Notes under the pieces: generated by a model
The model's database searches: none
Told to the model about the DNA's origin: nothing
Seen by the model: the letters and a program-made list of their open reading frames with translations, nothing else
Shown here: in pieces, positions 14,901 through 25,800 of the stretch
How positions within the stretch are numbered: the stretch's first letter is position 1
How the letters are laid out: each line of letters starts with the position of its first letter
Assembly: GCA_009869945.1 (NCBI GenBank)
Contig: WIXG01000058.1
Span: 227,960 to 291,959 of the forward strand
Direction: 5' to 3'
Source of the DNA: Mesaphorura yosii
Lineage: Eukaryota; Arthropoda; Collembola; Poduromorpha; Tullbergiidae
DNA: 64,000 bases
Program-made: the position numbers and the translations under genes

Positions 14901-17900
14901 GAACATACTTTTTCAAAACCCAAAATCGCACCTTCTTGAAAGGGCACAATTTTGCCGTTCATGGATTCAAATAGTAAAAAACTTTTAACTATGTGTGGTA
15001 AAAGTCCTAGATCAATCGGTTTGGCCCAAGTCACTAAAAATTGAAGCCCAAATCACTTGCAAAGTAAGAATTCACCTTTTACACAAAAGAACGCGAACGT
15101 AGCCCAGAGAACTGCAGAAAAGGGCGAAGGAATCAAGAATCCTTTTCATTACAAAAAGACCACTGCACTCTTACACTGCCATCATTAAGAAGTGAAGCTT
15201 AAGAAGAAGCGCAAATGCTACTGTGCGCGGTCTAAAGTCTAAATATTACTCACGCATCAACACAATCATATTTCTTAAGAACCCGAGTATGCATGCATGG
15301 AAGAGAATGCGATCACAACCTTCAGCAATTTCAGCTTTCTGAAGGTTTGGAGAAAGGACCCTCTGGTGAGATATTATTATTATGACTATGACTCGAATGA
15401 CGAACCTGAACAGGAGTTAATACGAATTCCTCTCAACAACAATGTAACTTAATAATAATTTTTTGTGTAACAATGCCAAGACCGCCGAAGATAGCCAGGC
15501 AAGCTGCTGAGATCGAGATTCGGTAAATGTAAAAGACAATACCTTTCATAATCATACTTTCGAGCAACAAGTGCCTGAAATCCCGCTTGTCTGAAACACG
15601 GATGCGGCTGGCACGGTAGCCGATGGACATTGCTACTACTTTTCCGTGCACATTGCACGGCTTCCCATATTTTCTTAATTTCTTTTTAATTTTTCCTATT
15701 ATGAGATACCTTCGTGTCTTGTCTACGCTACGGCAAGGAAAACGCGATCGTGAACGTGAAGTGAAATGAACTCGATCTCGAACGCAAGCCCCGTTCTCGT
15801 CTTAATGAAATGTTATGACTCGGCCGGTACGCCGTGCCGTGATGACGTACGAGATGAACTTCCTCTTGCTCGCACACTGCACTTCGCTCGGTAGACACGT
15901 CGGGCACGAAATTCCCCAAACAATGGTAGCATAATTTTTATCATGAACTAACCTTCATTCGCTCTGGAGATGAGGAGGTGATCGATGATGGACGTAAGGC
16001 GAGTCTCACGCTTCACGCTTCCAACTGCTGCAGCGCCAGCACCAGCACCGGCGATCGCATTGTTGTGCTGGCTGTGGCCGTGCCTTCAGAGAAATTATAA
16101 CAAAAGAAAACAATTACATAATCTCGCGAGTTGCGAGTTTTCTTGTAATTGTAATTGCGCCTGGCATTATGCAGGCTCTTCGCTCACGACCACAAAAATT
16201 GTAGCACGTTCGTTTTCGAGTTTGACTTCCGAGTGTTTTACATGATAAATTATGCATCCGCGTCCCGGAAAAAATCAGAATGTCTTTTGTATGTAAATAC
16301 GAGCAGTTCGGCGTGAACTTCGTCTCGGTCAATTCTCAACGCGTCGAACGTGCACGAATTAGAAATTTGGGCTCTTGAAATTCTTACCTCGGACTTGGGC
16401 TTGGACTTGACCGCATCTGCATCTGATTTGGGTCTTCGTCTTCGTCTTGAGCTTCATTCATTGCCAGCTGCTGAAGCTGATGCATGCCATTATGAAGATT
16501 TTGTATCTGGAGCTGCTGCGCAAATGAATAATTACGATTATTGCTGTGTGTCTGCTTCAGCGCCTGCTTCAACGACGACGATTTTGTCATGAGTTCCATG
16601 TTCTTTCTCCTGTTTGCTAAGCCCTGAAGACAGACAAAGAAGAATGTTAGACTTTATTACTGCTAAATACAACCTGCGACGCGACGCGAACAGCAACGAG
16701 TTTCAGCGTTATGTTGCAGAGAGCGAAAGTTTCAACGACTCAACAATGAGTAATGAAGCTTAATTATCCAAATTGGCATTTCAAAGCACTTCAACTCTTT
16801 TACTGTACTGTGCCCAGGTACAAAAATCTGACGCATAATTATTTCGTGCCGTGCTGTGGAGAAGTACAAAGAATTATTCATCATCCACGGAGCAATGCTC
16901 CAATACAAAGTTCCAGTCCAGGCCAGCACCAGCAATAGCAACTTGGTTTAAAATAATAATGCATGGCCGTGCCATAAAAAACGGTGCATGAAGACAATTA
17001 CAAGACGCGTACCGTTCAATGATTCCAACAGTCGGACAACGTGGTTCAGTCTGTAAGCCCTTGACTTGACGCGAACGCGAAAGCTTTTTATGTACAATTA
17101 CTATTCTGTGCTCGATTCTCACCTTGAACTATCTGACTCTCTGGGTTAATACAAAAGGATCTCATTAATCACCGTGATGCATGAACACTCTCATAATACC
17201 TTACTGCTTGTTCTCTACGCGGACTTGGTTCCTCTATTAAAAAGATTGCTACCGGCATGTACTCAATTAAGTTCATGAATACAATACATGACCACGTCTG
17301 TCCGCTGCGGCTACGGCTTCTTTGCTTCATTGCTGCATCAGCAATGGATTGGCTGCAGGGATTTTGAACGTGAACGCATTCAGGAACTTATCAACTGACT
17401 ATGAATAGCCAATCCATTGCCATTGCTCCTCCATTCGTTAAGAATCGATTCTTCGGCCGGCCGGGTCCCTCAATTGTGGTCACGGCGCGGACGTTTTCTA
17501 TTTATAATCGCTTTTCATTCTAAATTTTGAACCCTACACAAGAAATCAGTATATCAGTGCTAAATGGCAATGGGAGTTAGAATTGCATTGACTTTGACTT
17601 TGGGACAAGAGCTTGACGGCGCGACGGACGTATCAGCGCGGTGGGAAAGATGAGGAGTGACGTGGACGATGGACTGACGGACGAACGGCCAGGAGTTAGA
17701 CCCGAAGCACTTTATGTCTTGTCTGCGATGATGCAATTATGCAGTAGGGATTCAATTGAATCAAATTATCAAATGAAAATAAGTTTTCACAGGCCGTACT
17801 ACGCCGTAGCAAGTCCGTACGATGCTGCGTAAGGAAAGGCGAATTCAAGGAGGGAACTCCCACTGTGATTAACAAAGTAAAAGAAAAAGAGGATCGAACA

Positions 17901-20900
17901 CCGATCCGGCAGACAGGCGAACAATAGTGCTCTTGATTTCTTGAGAAAGACGCACATGGGAGGATGCAGCTCGGAAAGTTTAGTAAGAAAACATCGGGCG
18001 AGATTGCTGTGAGAGCAGACCCGAAGTTGTTACGAGCTGACCTAATGTCAATGAAACGAGACCTGCTGCTAGATTTTGTGTGGGGGAGGAAGCTCACAGC
18101 TGGTGGGTGATTCAGGGTGATGGACTGATGAAGCTAATACTGACGACATTTTGACAAAACAAGTTCCGGTCCGTCAAATATGTCAATATCGAGTCCAGAG
18201 TCCAGGCCGATTCCTAGGCTGGCTTACGTACGTACATTTAATCGAGACCGGCTGCCCGTTTTCATGTTGACTGTTGAAATCAAAAGCTGGTCATGTTATT
18301 GTTCCTGTATCCTGTTACTGTTAAACGATAGACATACTACTGCTACGCTCACGTCTCACGTTGCACGAAAACACTATCACATCACGGAACACTGGATCAC
18401 GAATGCGACCAGCAATAACAATAACAATCAACGTTTAATTTAATTACGTTCTTGACTTTTAGCCTTTCCTCTTGCCCTGTCCTGTGCAAGTTACAAACTC
18501 CGGATGATAAAGTTGACTTCACACTTTCAAATTAGATTTCTTGTAGTAATGATTCACTTTCTTGCAAAAACTTTGCAATTTGCAATTTACACTATTGACT
18601 CACTCACTAAAATTCTGCAAAGTACAAAAACTTTCAGCACGAACACGAGAGCACGGCACGGCACAAGTTTAGGAATGGTTTTTTACTTTTATTGAATAAG
18701 GCAGGCAGCGATTCAGATTCAACTCGGCATTGCATTGCCATCAAATGAATAATTCACCTTCAGTTTACGCTTTACACCTAAACGTAAAACTTTAACATTC
18801 GTACTCAAAAGTGTAGCATAGCGTGGCAGAATAACGATGATGAGTTGATGATGATGTTGGTAATGTACGCTCGTAATGATTATCGTTATCGTTATGTCAT
18901 GGGTTTAGGTTATGGTTGAAACTTGGCCTTGCCTTGTGCAATGCACTTGTTGCTCGCTTGCACTTGCACAAAAAACGCAACGCATAAACGCATGACAAGA
19001 TCCTCATAAAATACGTAATAGTAATTGTAATTTGGTCGGTATCAAAACCGGTTTTATGGATTATGAGTACGAATTACGAGAAACGCACGCACATTCAGAA
19101 AATTTATGAATGAAGTTGTTCAGGAAAGAATGAATGAAAGTCTGGCAACTCGTAAATGCTTGGCTTAGCTTTGACTTGTCGTCTCGTACGCGTGTACGCA
19201 TTGTAATCGTCGTAGACCGTTTTGTGCGTGTCGCATGTGGCATGTCAAATACGTGCTGTGATACGCCATACGCGATTCGCGATAGTCTGTCGTGTGTGGT
19301 CGACGAAGGGTTAATTGCAGCAGGCAATCAGCAAAACGGAGGACACGAGCTACGATATTTAACACTATATAAGGCGATATGGCAATCACTTTACCTGTGT
19401 TGTGCAGTTCTTAAAAAAGAGTGCAACATTTGGCACAATACTTGGGAAAAAGAGAACGAAATCCTTTGTTATCGAGTTCAGGTTAAATACAGCCAAATTA
19501 TTAGTGCCATACAAGATACACGAACGATCATGACATGATCCCCAAGGCAGTAATTACACGTACATTATTGCCATTGCCCTTTTACAACAAGAGAAAGGGG
19601 GAAGGTGATCTTTTGACATTTTACCAATACTGCACAAATAGCAAATGTAATTGCGATTGCAAAAATGTATCTTTGAATAGAATACGAAATGTGAGCTCGA
19701 GCTGTCTTTTTTGTTCGCATCACAGAGCCGTCGTGCCGCAATGCTGTAAAACTGTAAAGGAAGGAATGGTCTGAATCGCCAATTGGCCACGCAAGGCCGT
19801 GAGTATCATGTACGACAAAGCCAGCAAAGCAACCGATAGTGATAGTGACTTGACTGTGATTGTGATTACAATGAGATGATAAACCTTGAGTTAATCACTA
19901 CCGGTGTGAAGTGAGGTCAAGGCAATGGTTAATGCGCCGCGTTTTGATAAACAGCGCAGAAAAAAAAGTAAAAAGCATACGGACTGCGGACATTTTTTGT
20001 AATCCAAGTCGAAGTGCCTATGACTCTAATTACAATTCACAAATCCACAACGCAAAATGGACGTGACAGACAGAAGACTTTACTTTTTATGTCGATTCAA
20101 TAAAAAAGAGGTGTGAAATAGTCAGTCAGCCAGTTGTTAGTCGTGAGTATCAATCTTTCTTCTTTCGTTTCATTGAATTATGATCGTGGCGATAATGAGT
20201 TAAGACGAGAGTTCTTTTACATGGCTCTGCTCTTACTTGGTGAACGCGAAGTAAACAATGCCATCACGAAGAGCAAAAGTTCATGGCTGCACTGTGCGTA
20301 CGATTATTGTAGTCTTTTTGGATTGCATTGTTGAATTCGTCAATATTGTTTAGCCAACTTACCATGAGCAAGCGCCTTCTCGCCTGCTGCTGGACAATCT
20401 TCCCATACAGCTGATTCCTGTGCCTGTGCTGGTGCACGTGCCCCTGATTCGAGCAGTCGCAGATCGGCGAATGTACACGGAGCACGCCTTTGCTGATGAG
20501 CAGCTTCAGGCTTTTGCCATTGTGCCGAATGCTCCGTTTCCAATCCTTCGCCGTTTCTCGGCCACAAATATTCTGAAACTGATTCGGTGTCAACCAGTAC
20601 CCGTTATAGGCGATGCAGCGGCCTTTGGAGCCTTGACACAACTTCGAGAGGTAGAGAATCGCAGAATTCGGCCCGCATTCTATCGGGAGCAGAGTCTCGT
20701 TGGGACTTATCAAACCTGCAGCTGCTGCAGCAGCAGCACCGAGTCCATTTGCTGCCGCATCGTCGGGGTACAAAGTGAGAGGCTTCAGCGCATAATTTGA
20801 TGACTGAGCCCTGGCGCTGGTGCTGCTCGTGTGCAGTGTCGAGAAATGGGACGAGAATGACAAACTCGTCGGCGATGGAACCAAAGGCAGCGGCATGGGC

Positions 20901-21214
20901 AAATTCGGCAAATTCATTTGCATTTGCTGCTGGACAGGCATCAACGAAGTTTTTGAAGTCGGTGACGGTGACGGAATCGAAAACGAAGAGTTCGACAGTG
21001 TTGGGCTCGGGGAGTTTGTGCTTGTGTGGTCGTGCTCGTCATCACGCGAACTCGCACTACGATCGTCACTTCCACTGCCACCCCCACTGCTGCAACTGTT
21101 CCCTAGCGCCATACTTTGACTGAACCCGTTAAAATCCATGGTCGTGCTGGAGTTGGGGCCGGACGTTGCTGCGCCTGAGCTGGAGTACAAACTGGGCTGG
21201 AGGACACAATGCAT
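5502..21214 (-). CDS. SAND-domain transcription factor, DEAF1-like (3' end unresolved)
   Basis: Likely a nuclear DNA-binding regulator. Exon 1 (21214-20363, ATG at 21214, 284 codons) has a Ser/Gly/Pro-rich N-terminus, then a SAND domain at about residues 170-250. The DNA-contact motif KDWKRSIRHNGKSLK is clear and is followed by HSPICDC, which is closest to DEAF1-type SAND domains. Exon 1 ends in phase 0 at a GTAAGT donor. Exon 2 (16623-16388) is Gln/Asn-rich with a DEDED patch; its acceptor TCTTCAG and donor GTAAGAA fit in phase. A third likely exon (about 5905-5502) is Ser/Ala-rich with an acidic DDDEDEVEE segment. It is in phase if the acceptor is the AG at 5907-5906, and its donor is GTTAGC. 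No MYND finger was found, so the 3' end probably lies outside the window or was missed. The SAND domain is secure; linking exon 3 to it is inference. Confidence 0.7.
13240..13313. repeat. Three direct copies of TTGTCCAA
   Basis: TTGTCCAA(A) starts at 13240, 13274 and 13305, spacings of 34 and 31 bases. A further direct copy and an inverted copy form a hairpin about 415 bases downstream (13728-13749). The cluster has no coding explanation and could be subterminal repeats of a decayed mobile element. Confidence 0.5.
13728..13749. repeat. Perfect 9-bp inverted repeat (hairpin)
   Basis: TTGTCCAAA (13728-13736), a four-base loop, then TTTGGACAA (13741-13749). The arm word is the same as in the direct-repeat cluster at 13240-13313. 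Confidence 0.8.
14591..15053. mobile_element. MITE-like non-autonomous element, about 463 bp
   Basis: The left end ATTTGGGCCTGAATT (14591-14605) and the reverse complement of the right end (15039-15053) agree at 13 of 15 positions, forming imperfect terminal inverted repeats. The left 130 bases are packed with further inverted repeats: TTAACGTTAA at 14613, CTAACTG/CAGTTAG at 14623 and 14644, GTTGCTTAGCAAC at 14667, and AATCCTATA/TATAGGATT at 14698 and 14714. Inside, GGGCACAATTT occurs twice about 177 bases apart, followed by loosely similar sequence, which suggests a diverged internal duplication. There is no transposase frame. No clear target-site duplication is visible, so ends and family are uncertain. 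Confidence 0.45.
16624..20362 (-). other. Intron of the SAND gene (about 3.7 kb), non-coding
   Basis: This lies between exon 1 and exon 2 of the SAND gene. Frames up to about 130 codons occur on both strands (for example 17696-18097 minus, 19134-19538 plus), but they lack family resemblance. It holds one extended copy of the GCACGGCAC word (18651-18664) and no other feature I can support. Confidence 0.6.
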
Positions 21215-22853
21215 TCTTGCTTCTGTGTTGCGGCGGCAGGCTGCGCGACTGAAAATTTAATTCGAGAAGTTCGAGAGATGTGAGTGCGATTGGCAATTTC
21301 CAACGATCGAATGATTAGTGATCGATTAGCGGTGCTCGAATTGATGAGAATTTTGGTGATAGTGATCTCGCCGTGCAAAGATCAGAGTTGCACGGCCGGT
21401 GCTGCATCCATTGATCCATTGTGTCAGGCTATTGGCGTATTGGCACTATAAATAGAATTCATGCGGTAAGGCGCACGCAGCACAGCAGCAACAACATTCG
21501 CTGTTCAATATTCGCTACTTGCGTTGTGTAGCATTATGAAAGTTTTTCGCAATTCTAGGCAATAACAATGGCTAAACTCTGCAAAAGTGAGACGTTTTGA
21601 GTTTTTATGGGAAAATTCGACTTGCGTAGTCAGTCACAATACGAAATACAATGGATTAGCGACTCAAGACCAAGACCAAGACGGAGGGAAAAGAGAAACA
21701 GACAACAGCAACAGACTCGTGTCGCCTGCCTAATCAGGTGTGAATCTGACTGATTTGATGCGGCATGGCATGGCGTAGATTCGTAGCGTTTCACCTTTCC
21801 TTTCTGGTGGATTGTTCGAACTTCTCCAATTAAAATCGAGTCAAACAGGGTATCACGGAATCAAAAATCCCGTCAGATGAACTAACAGTTTCGCTGGCTT
21901 AAGTGTAGCAAAGACAAAAGATTTAAACGGCTCGACTGGAAACTCATCTATAAATTCCAATCTTCAGCTTCTCAGCTGCAACAAAAGCAGCTATTCGACG
22001 ATTCGTCGTTTGGGATCCTAAAATCTTAAAAGTTAAAACCGCAAAGTTCGCAGTCAAGTCAATCAATTCACAAACTCAACGAGTTCTGAACTTAAAAATC
22101 TTGACTTACGAATAAAAATGTCCGCCATATCAAGCATTAGTCAGAAAATCACAGCAGATTTCTAAAACGGATGAACGACTTACGACAATAATGCAATGGT
22201 AAAAGAGTTTAAATCAGTTTAAAAATCGGCGTAAAGTGTCGTTGGCTTAACTTAATTTGAGCATGGTGCAGTGCACAAATCAAAAGGCAGGCAGAAGAGA
22301 AAGTGTTCAATCGTCCGTGGCCGTCGTGGCACGGTACTTGATCTGCTACAATTTACGCAACCATTTAACTGACGTGACGAGCTGTCAGCGCCTGCCTGCG
22401 CAGTGGAAGTGGAAATTACCAAATTGCTCAACGTATCGTATCATCTAATCATCGTATCTTAGCAACCGGCAGTGTGTGCACTGTGCACTCAAGTCGCGTG
22501 CAAATAAGAATCAGCAAAATCATCGCTGACACTCACACAGATGAAGCGACGCTGTAAGCAATTAACGCTTTTTTCAAAATATCGCTCAAATCATTTTAGA
22601 AATCGAAAGTTTTCCCAAATTCTGATATTTTAACTCGCGCTCGCGTTACGCAATTTTTGTTGACACTTAGAGAGCGTTGCTCGTCACGCTGCGGTGCGGT
22701 GCGGAGAAACCGGTCGACTCGACGTATCAGCTGGCTTTGAAACGGCGCGGCAACGGACAGGATTCCGGGTCAGTGTGCTGCTCTAGGAGGTGGCAACCTA
22801 CCATTAGCTGTTGGACTTGAAGTAAGGGGCGCCATAACGCCTACGTCATTGCA
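21215..22853. other. Divergent intergenic region between the SAND gene and NTE
   Basis: About 1.6 kb separates the start codons of the two divergently transcribed genes, so it should hold both promoters and 5' UTRs. No coding sequence is recognisable. Confidence 0.6.
21446..21455. promoter_or_regulatory. Candidate TATA element CTATAAATAG
   Basis: CTATAAATAG reads as a TATA-like element on both strands. It sits about 230 bases upstream of the SAND-gene ATG, a plausible distance for a minus-strand core promoter with a short 5' UTR. The assignment rests on motif and position only. Confidence 0.3.
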
Positions 22854-25800
22854 ATGGCATCAATGTCGTCGTCGCCTGCGGCTCCGACTCTGGCTTCAGT
22901 CCCATTATCACCTGCTGCTCCTGTTAGCCTACCACCTGCGGTTTCTGCAGCTCCATTGCCACCACCTCCTCCTTCGGTGAAATATGCCCAATGGCCCGCC
23001 GTTTCTGACCCCGCTGCTATTACAAGCAGTCTTAACTCCGCCATTGCGTCAATTAAGGAGCAGCAGCAGAAACTTTTCGAACCTGGTGCACTTGTCTTGA
23101 AACCAGCTCAACACGGTTTCTTTCACAAGTTAATTTTTGGAAACTTTAAGTACAAGCTGTTTACCACGATCCTTCTTTGCGGCGGCGCCTACGCACTTGT
23201 CAAATACTTGCAGCGAGAGAGCGAACCCGAAGAAGAATTGCGAGACGTGGAAGAAAAATTCAAAAATAACGAGCAAGAGAGCGAAATCACGTACTTGGAG
23301 ATGGACGAGCGCTCCCTGTGCCGGAGGCTTGTGGCCAAGTTGTGGATTCCAAGCATTGTAGAAAGTGGCAAGACAGGGATATTCGACTCGATGCAGACAA
23401 CGAAAGAAATTGAGGATTCAACGAATGAAAACAAGGCCTGGCACTATTCGGAGATTGACAAGGGAATGTTGACGGTACAGGTGCAGCCGGCTCGAAGGAG
23501 AGGACCAGAGACTACAATGCCTGATGAACTGCTCTTCTTGACGAAGGCCACAAAGATTCTTGGCCACTTTGACAAGAAGTCCATGATGGCGACCTGGAAA
23601 AATATTGACTCGGTTGAATTGAATAAAGGGGACTATCTTTTTCGAATTGGCGACCCTGATATTTACGTATACATCGTGCTGGGTGGCTGCATTCAACTTA
23701 TTGTCAACGACCACGAAGCGCTTTCCAGAGAAAAGTTCAAGAGACCCTACTTGGGTCTGAAGGTACGTTCATGTTCGATGTTTGTCAGATATTTATGAAG
23801 TGATTTGAATTTCTTTTTACAGAGAGTCCATGCAGGCGAGCACATTTATTCAACTCTGTCGTTCCTGGAATGTATTTGTGGTCATCCGTCAAATTACAAC
23901 TCTATCGAGGCACTCGCACTGGAAGACTCGGTCGTACTAAAATTGCCCGTAGAGGACTTTCGAGTAAGCCGCCACCGTGTCCCAATGCACTATGCGTGTC
24001 CATTAAATGTCTGAAGTCAGCCGTCAGCCGTGTTATTTCTCATTAGTTGAACTGGTTTGAACGCCCGGTACAAATGAAAGCTGCAGTCTGCCGTCTCATG
24101 CGCCGAATTTATCAAGTCGTATTCGCAGCCATGCATCGTGTAATCGGGTTGAGTATCGAAGTCACCAATCAAATAACTCGAAAACCGCTGGATCCAGCGT
24201 ACTTGGCTGATCAGTCGACAAAAGTTTCTCCAGAAGTGCGAATCACCGACTGGAAAATAGTCTCTTGTTCCGATCGCCAGCGCAGTAACCACTCTAATGT
24301 ATTTTCAGTTACGAGCAAAAATTATAGCAGCTGCCCGCAAGTATTTCGAAATGGAACAGCCAGAATTCGACGAATACTTCAACAAATCAGCCACGCTGAT
24401 ACTCCCAAAAGGCGCGAATCCTACGAAATCTGGAACACGTTCAATAAAAATGGTGTTTGTGTACGAGGGCGAACTTGAGATTTCGTCGAACGTGGAGTTT
24501 AGTGAATTGGAACGGATGGAAATGCGTGCGGAGAAGGCTGAAATCGAAAACATTGAAGAAATCTTGTACTACGTCCCAGCGAAGGAGGCGGTGAGTGAGT
24601 AGGCTTTCCGTTGGAATTCGTAGTTGTAATTTACTTCAAATTCAGGTCGGCGGCTTGTCTTACCTGACGGGCGGTATAAACATTTTCAATGTCCGGGTGC
24701 CGGAGAAAGCTACGCTGTTTATTATGCCGGAAGAAGTCTTACTGAAGTAAGTCGTACTGTACAACAGACGCAGACATGGCAAATGCAAACTGGCGGAGGC
24801 GGTTTAGTGTTCATCTCCCACAGGCTGATAACAGATTACCCATTGATGGTGTTAAAGATAGCGTACACGGTTGTCCTGCGTATGTCAACATTCATGAGAC
24901 AAATTGACTTTGGATTGGGTGAGAATTGCTTGCTCGGTTCTGCAATAAATTGACGACTTGCCAAGTAAAATTAACGATACCGTTTGCCGGTTTTGCAGAG
25001 TGGACGTTTGTGGAAAGCGGAGAGCACTTGTTCAAGTAAGTCGCAGTAGTAAAAGAATTTCAATACAACCTGAACAGCCTGAACTCGAATTCTAATTGTA
25101 TTTCGGGTGATTAATTCAAAGCACTCCTCTGCTATCCGCGCCACTATGGAAATGGAGCCTGTAATTAATTAATACGCTTAATGAATTCCTTGCTCAATTC
25201 TTCACCCGCAGTATCGGAGACGAGCCGGAGCACACGTACTTGGTGCTGAGTGGGCGTCTTCGTTCATTCGTCCCCGACGAGAAGGGAAAGTTAAACCTGC
25301 TATCCGAGTATGGAAAAGATGACTGGGTTGGATTGGTGAGTAGTGAGCTAGTGAGCAGTGAGTTCAAGTTCATAGTTCACATTTGCTCTGCGTGTTACCT
25401 CTCACGGCTTGCGTTCTTGGCTTGGCACAGGTAGAAACGCTTTCCAAGAAAAAGCGGTCCAAGACGGTCGTCGCTGTGCGCGACACGGAACTTGCAAAGA
25501 TTCCTCATGGAGTTCTGCACTTAATTAAACTCAAGTATCCTGTAGTCACGATGAGGTTGCTGGATTTCGTTGGAGCTCGAGTTGCGAAGGGTAAATGTAT
25601 AGGATCAGATTCCAGAAAGTGAATGGTGAATGTGAGACTCTCAGATGCCATTAGCTATCTTTTACACATGATGTCTTATGTTAAAGCGTTGAAAGTTAGA
25701 TTGTTAACATAGTTGGTGTTTTTAGGTTACCATGTCCACATGACAAATCACGTCACCGACATTTCCACGCCTGCGCCGATGGAAGGACCTCGCGGTTGTT

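Larger units (their letters stand above)
5906..16387 (-). other. Long intron of the SAND gene (about 10.5 kb), non-coding
   Basis: The stretch between proposed exons 3 and 2 shows no recognisable coding exon on either strand. It contains a MITE-like element (14591-15053), a TTGTCCAAA repeat cluster (13240-13749), several copies of the CACGGCACGG word and CATGC-rich patches near 10027-10052 and 12590-12610. If exon 3 belongs to another gene, this is intergenic. Confidence 0.45.

Noticed and set aside
17696-18097. 133-codon minus-strand frame
   Set aside because: Composition and content look random and no splice or family evidence supports it.
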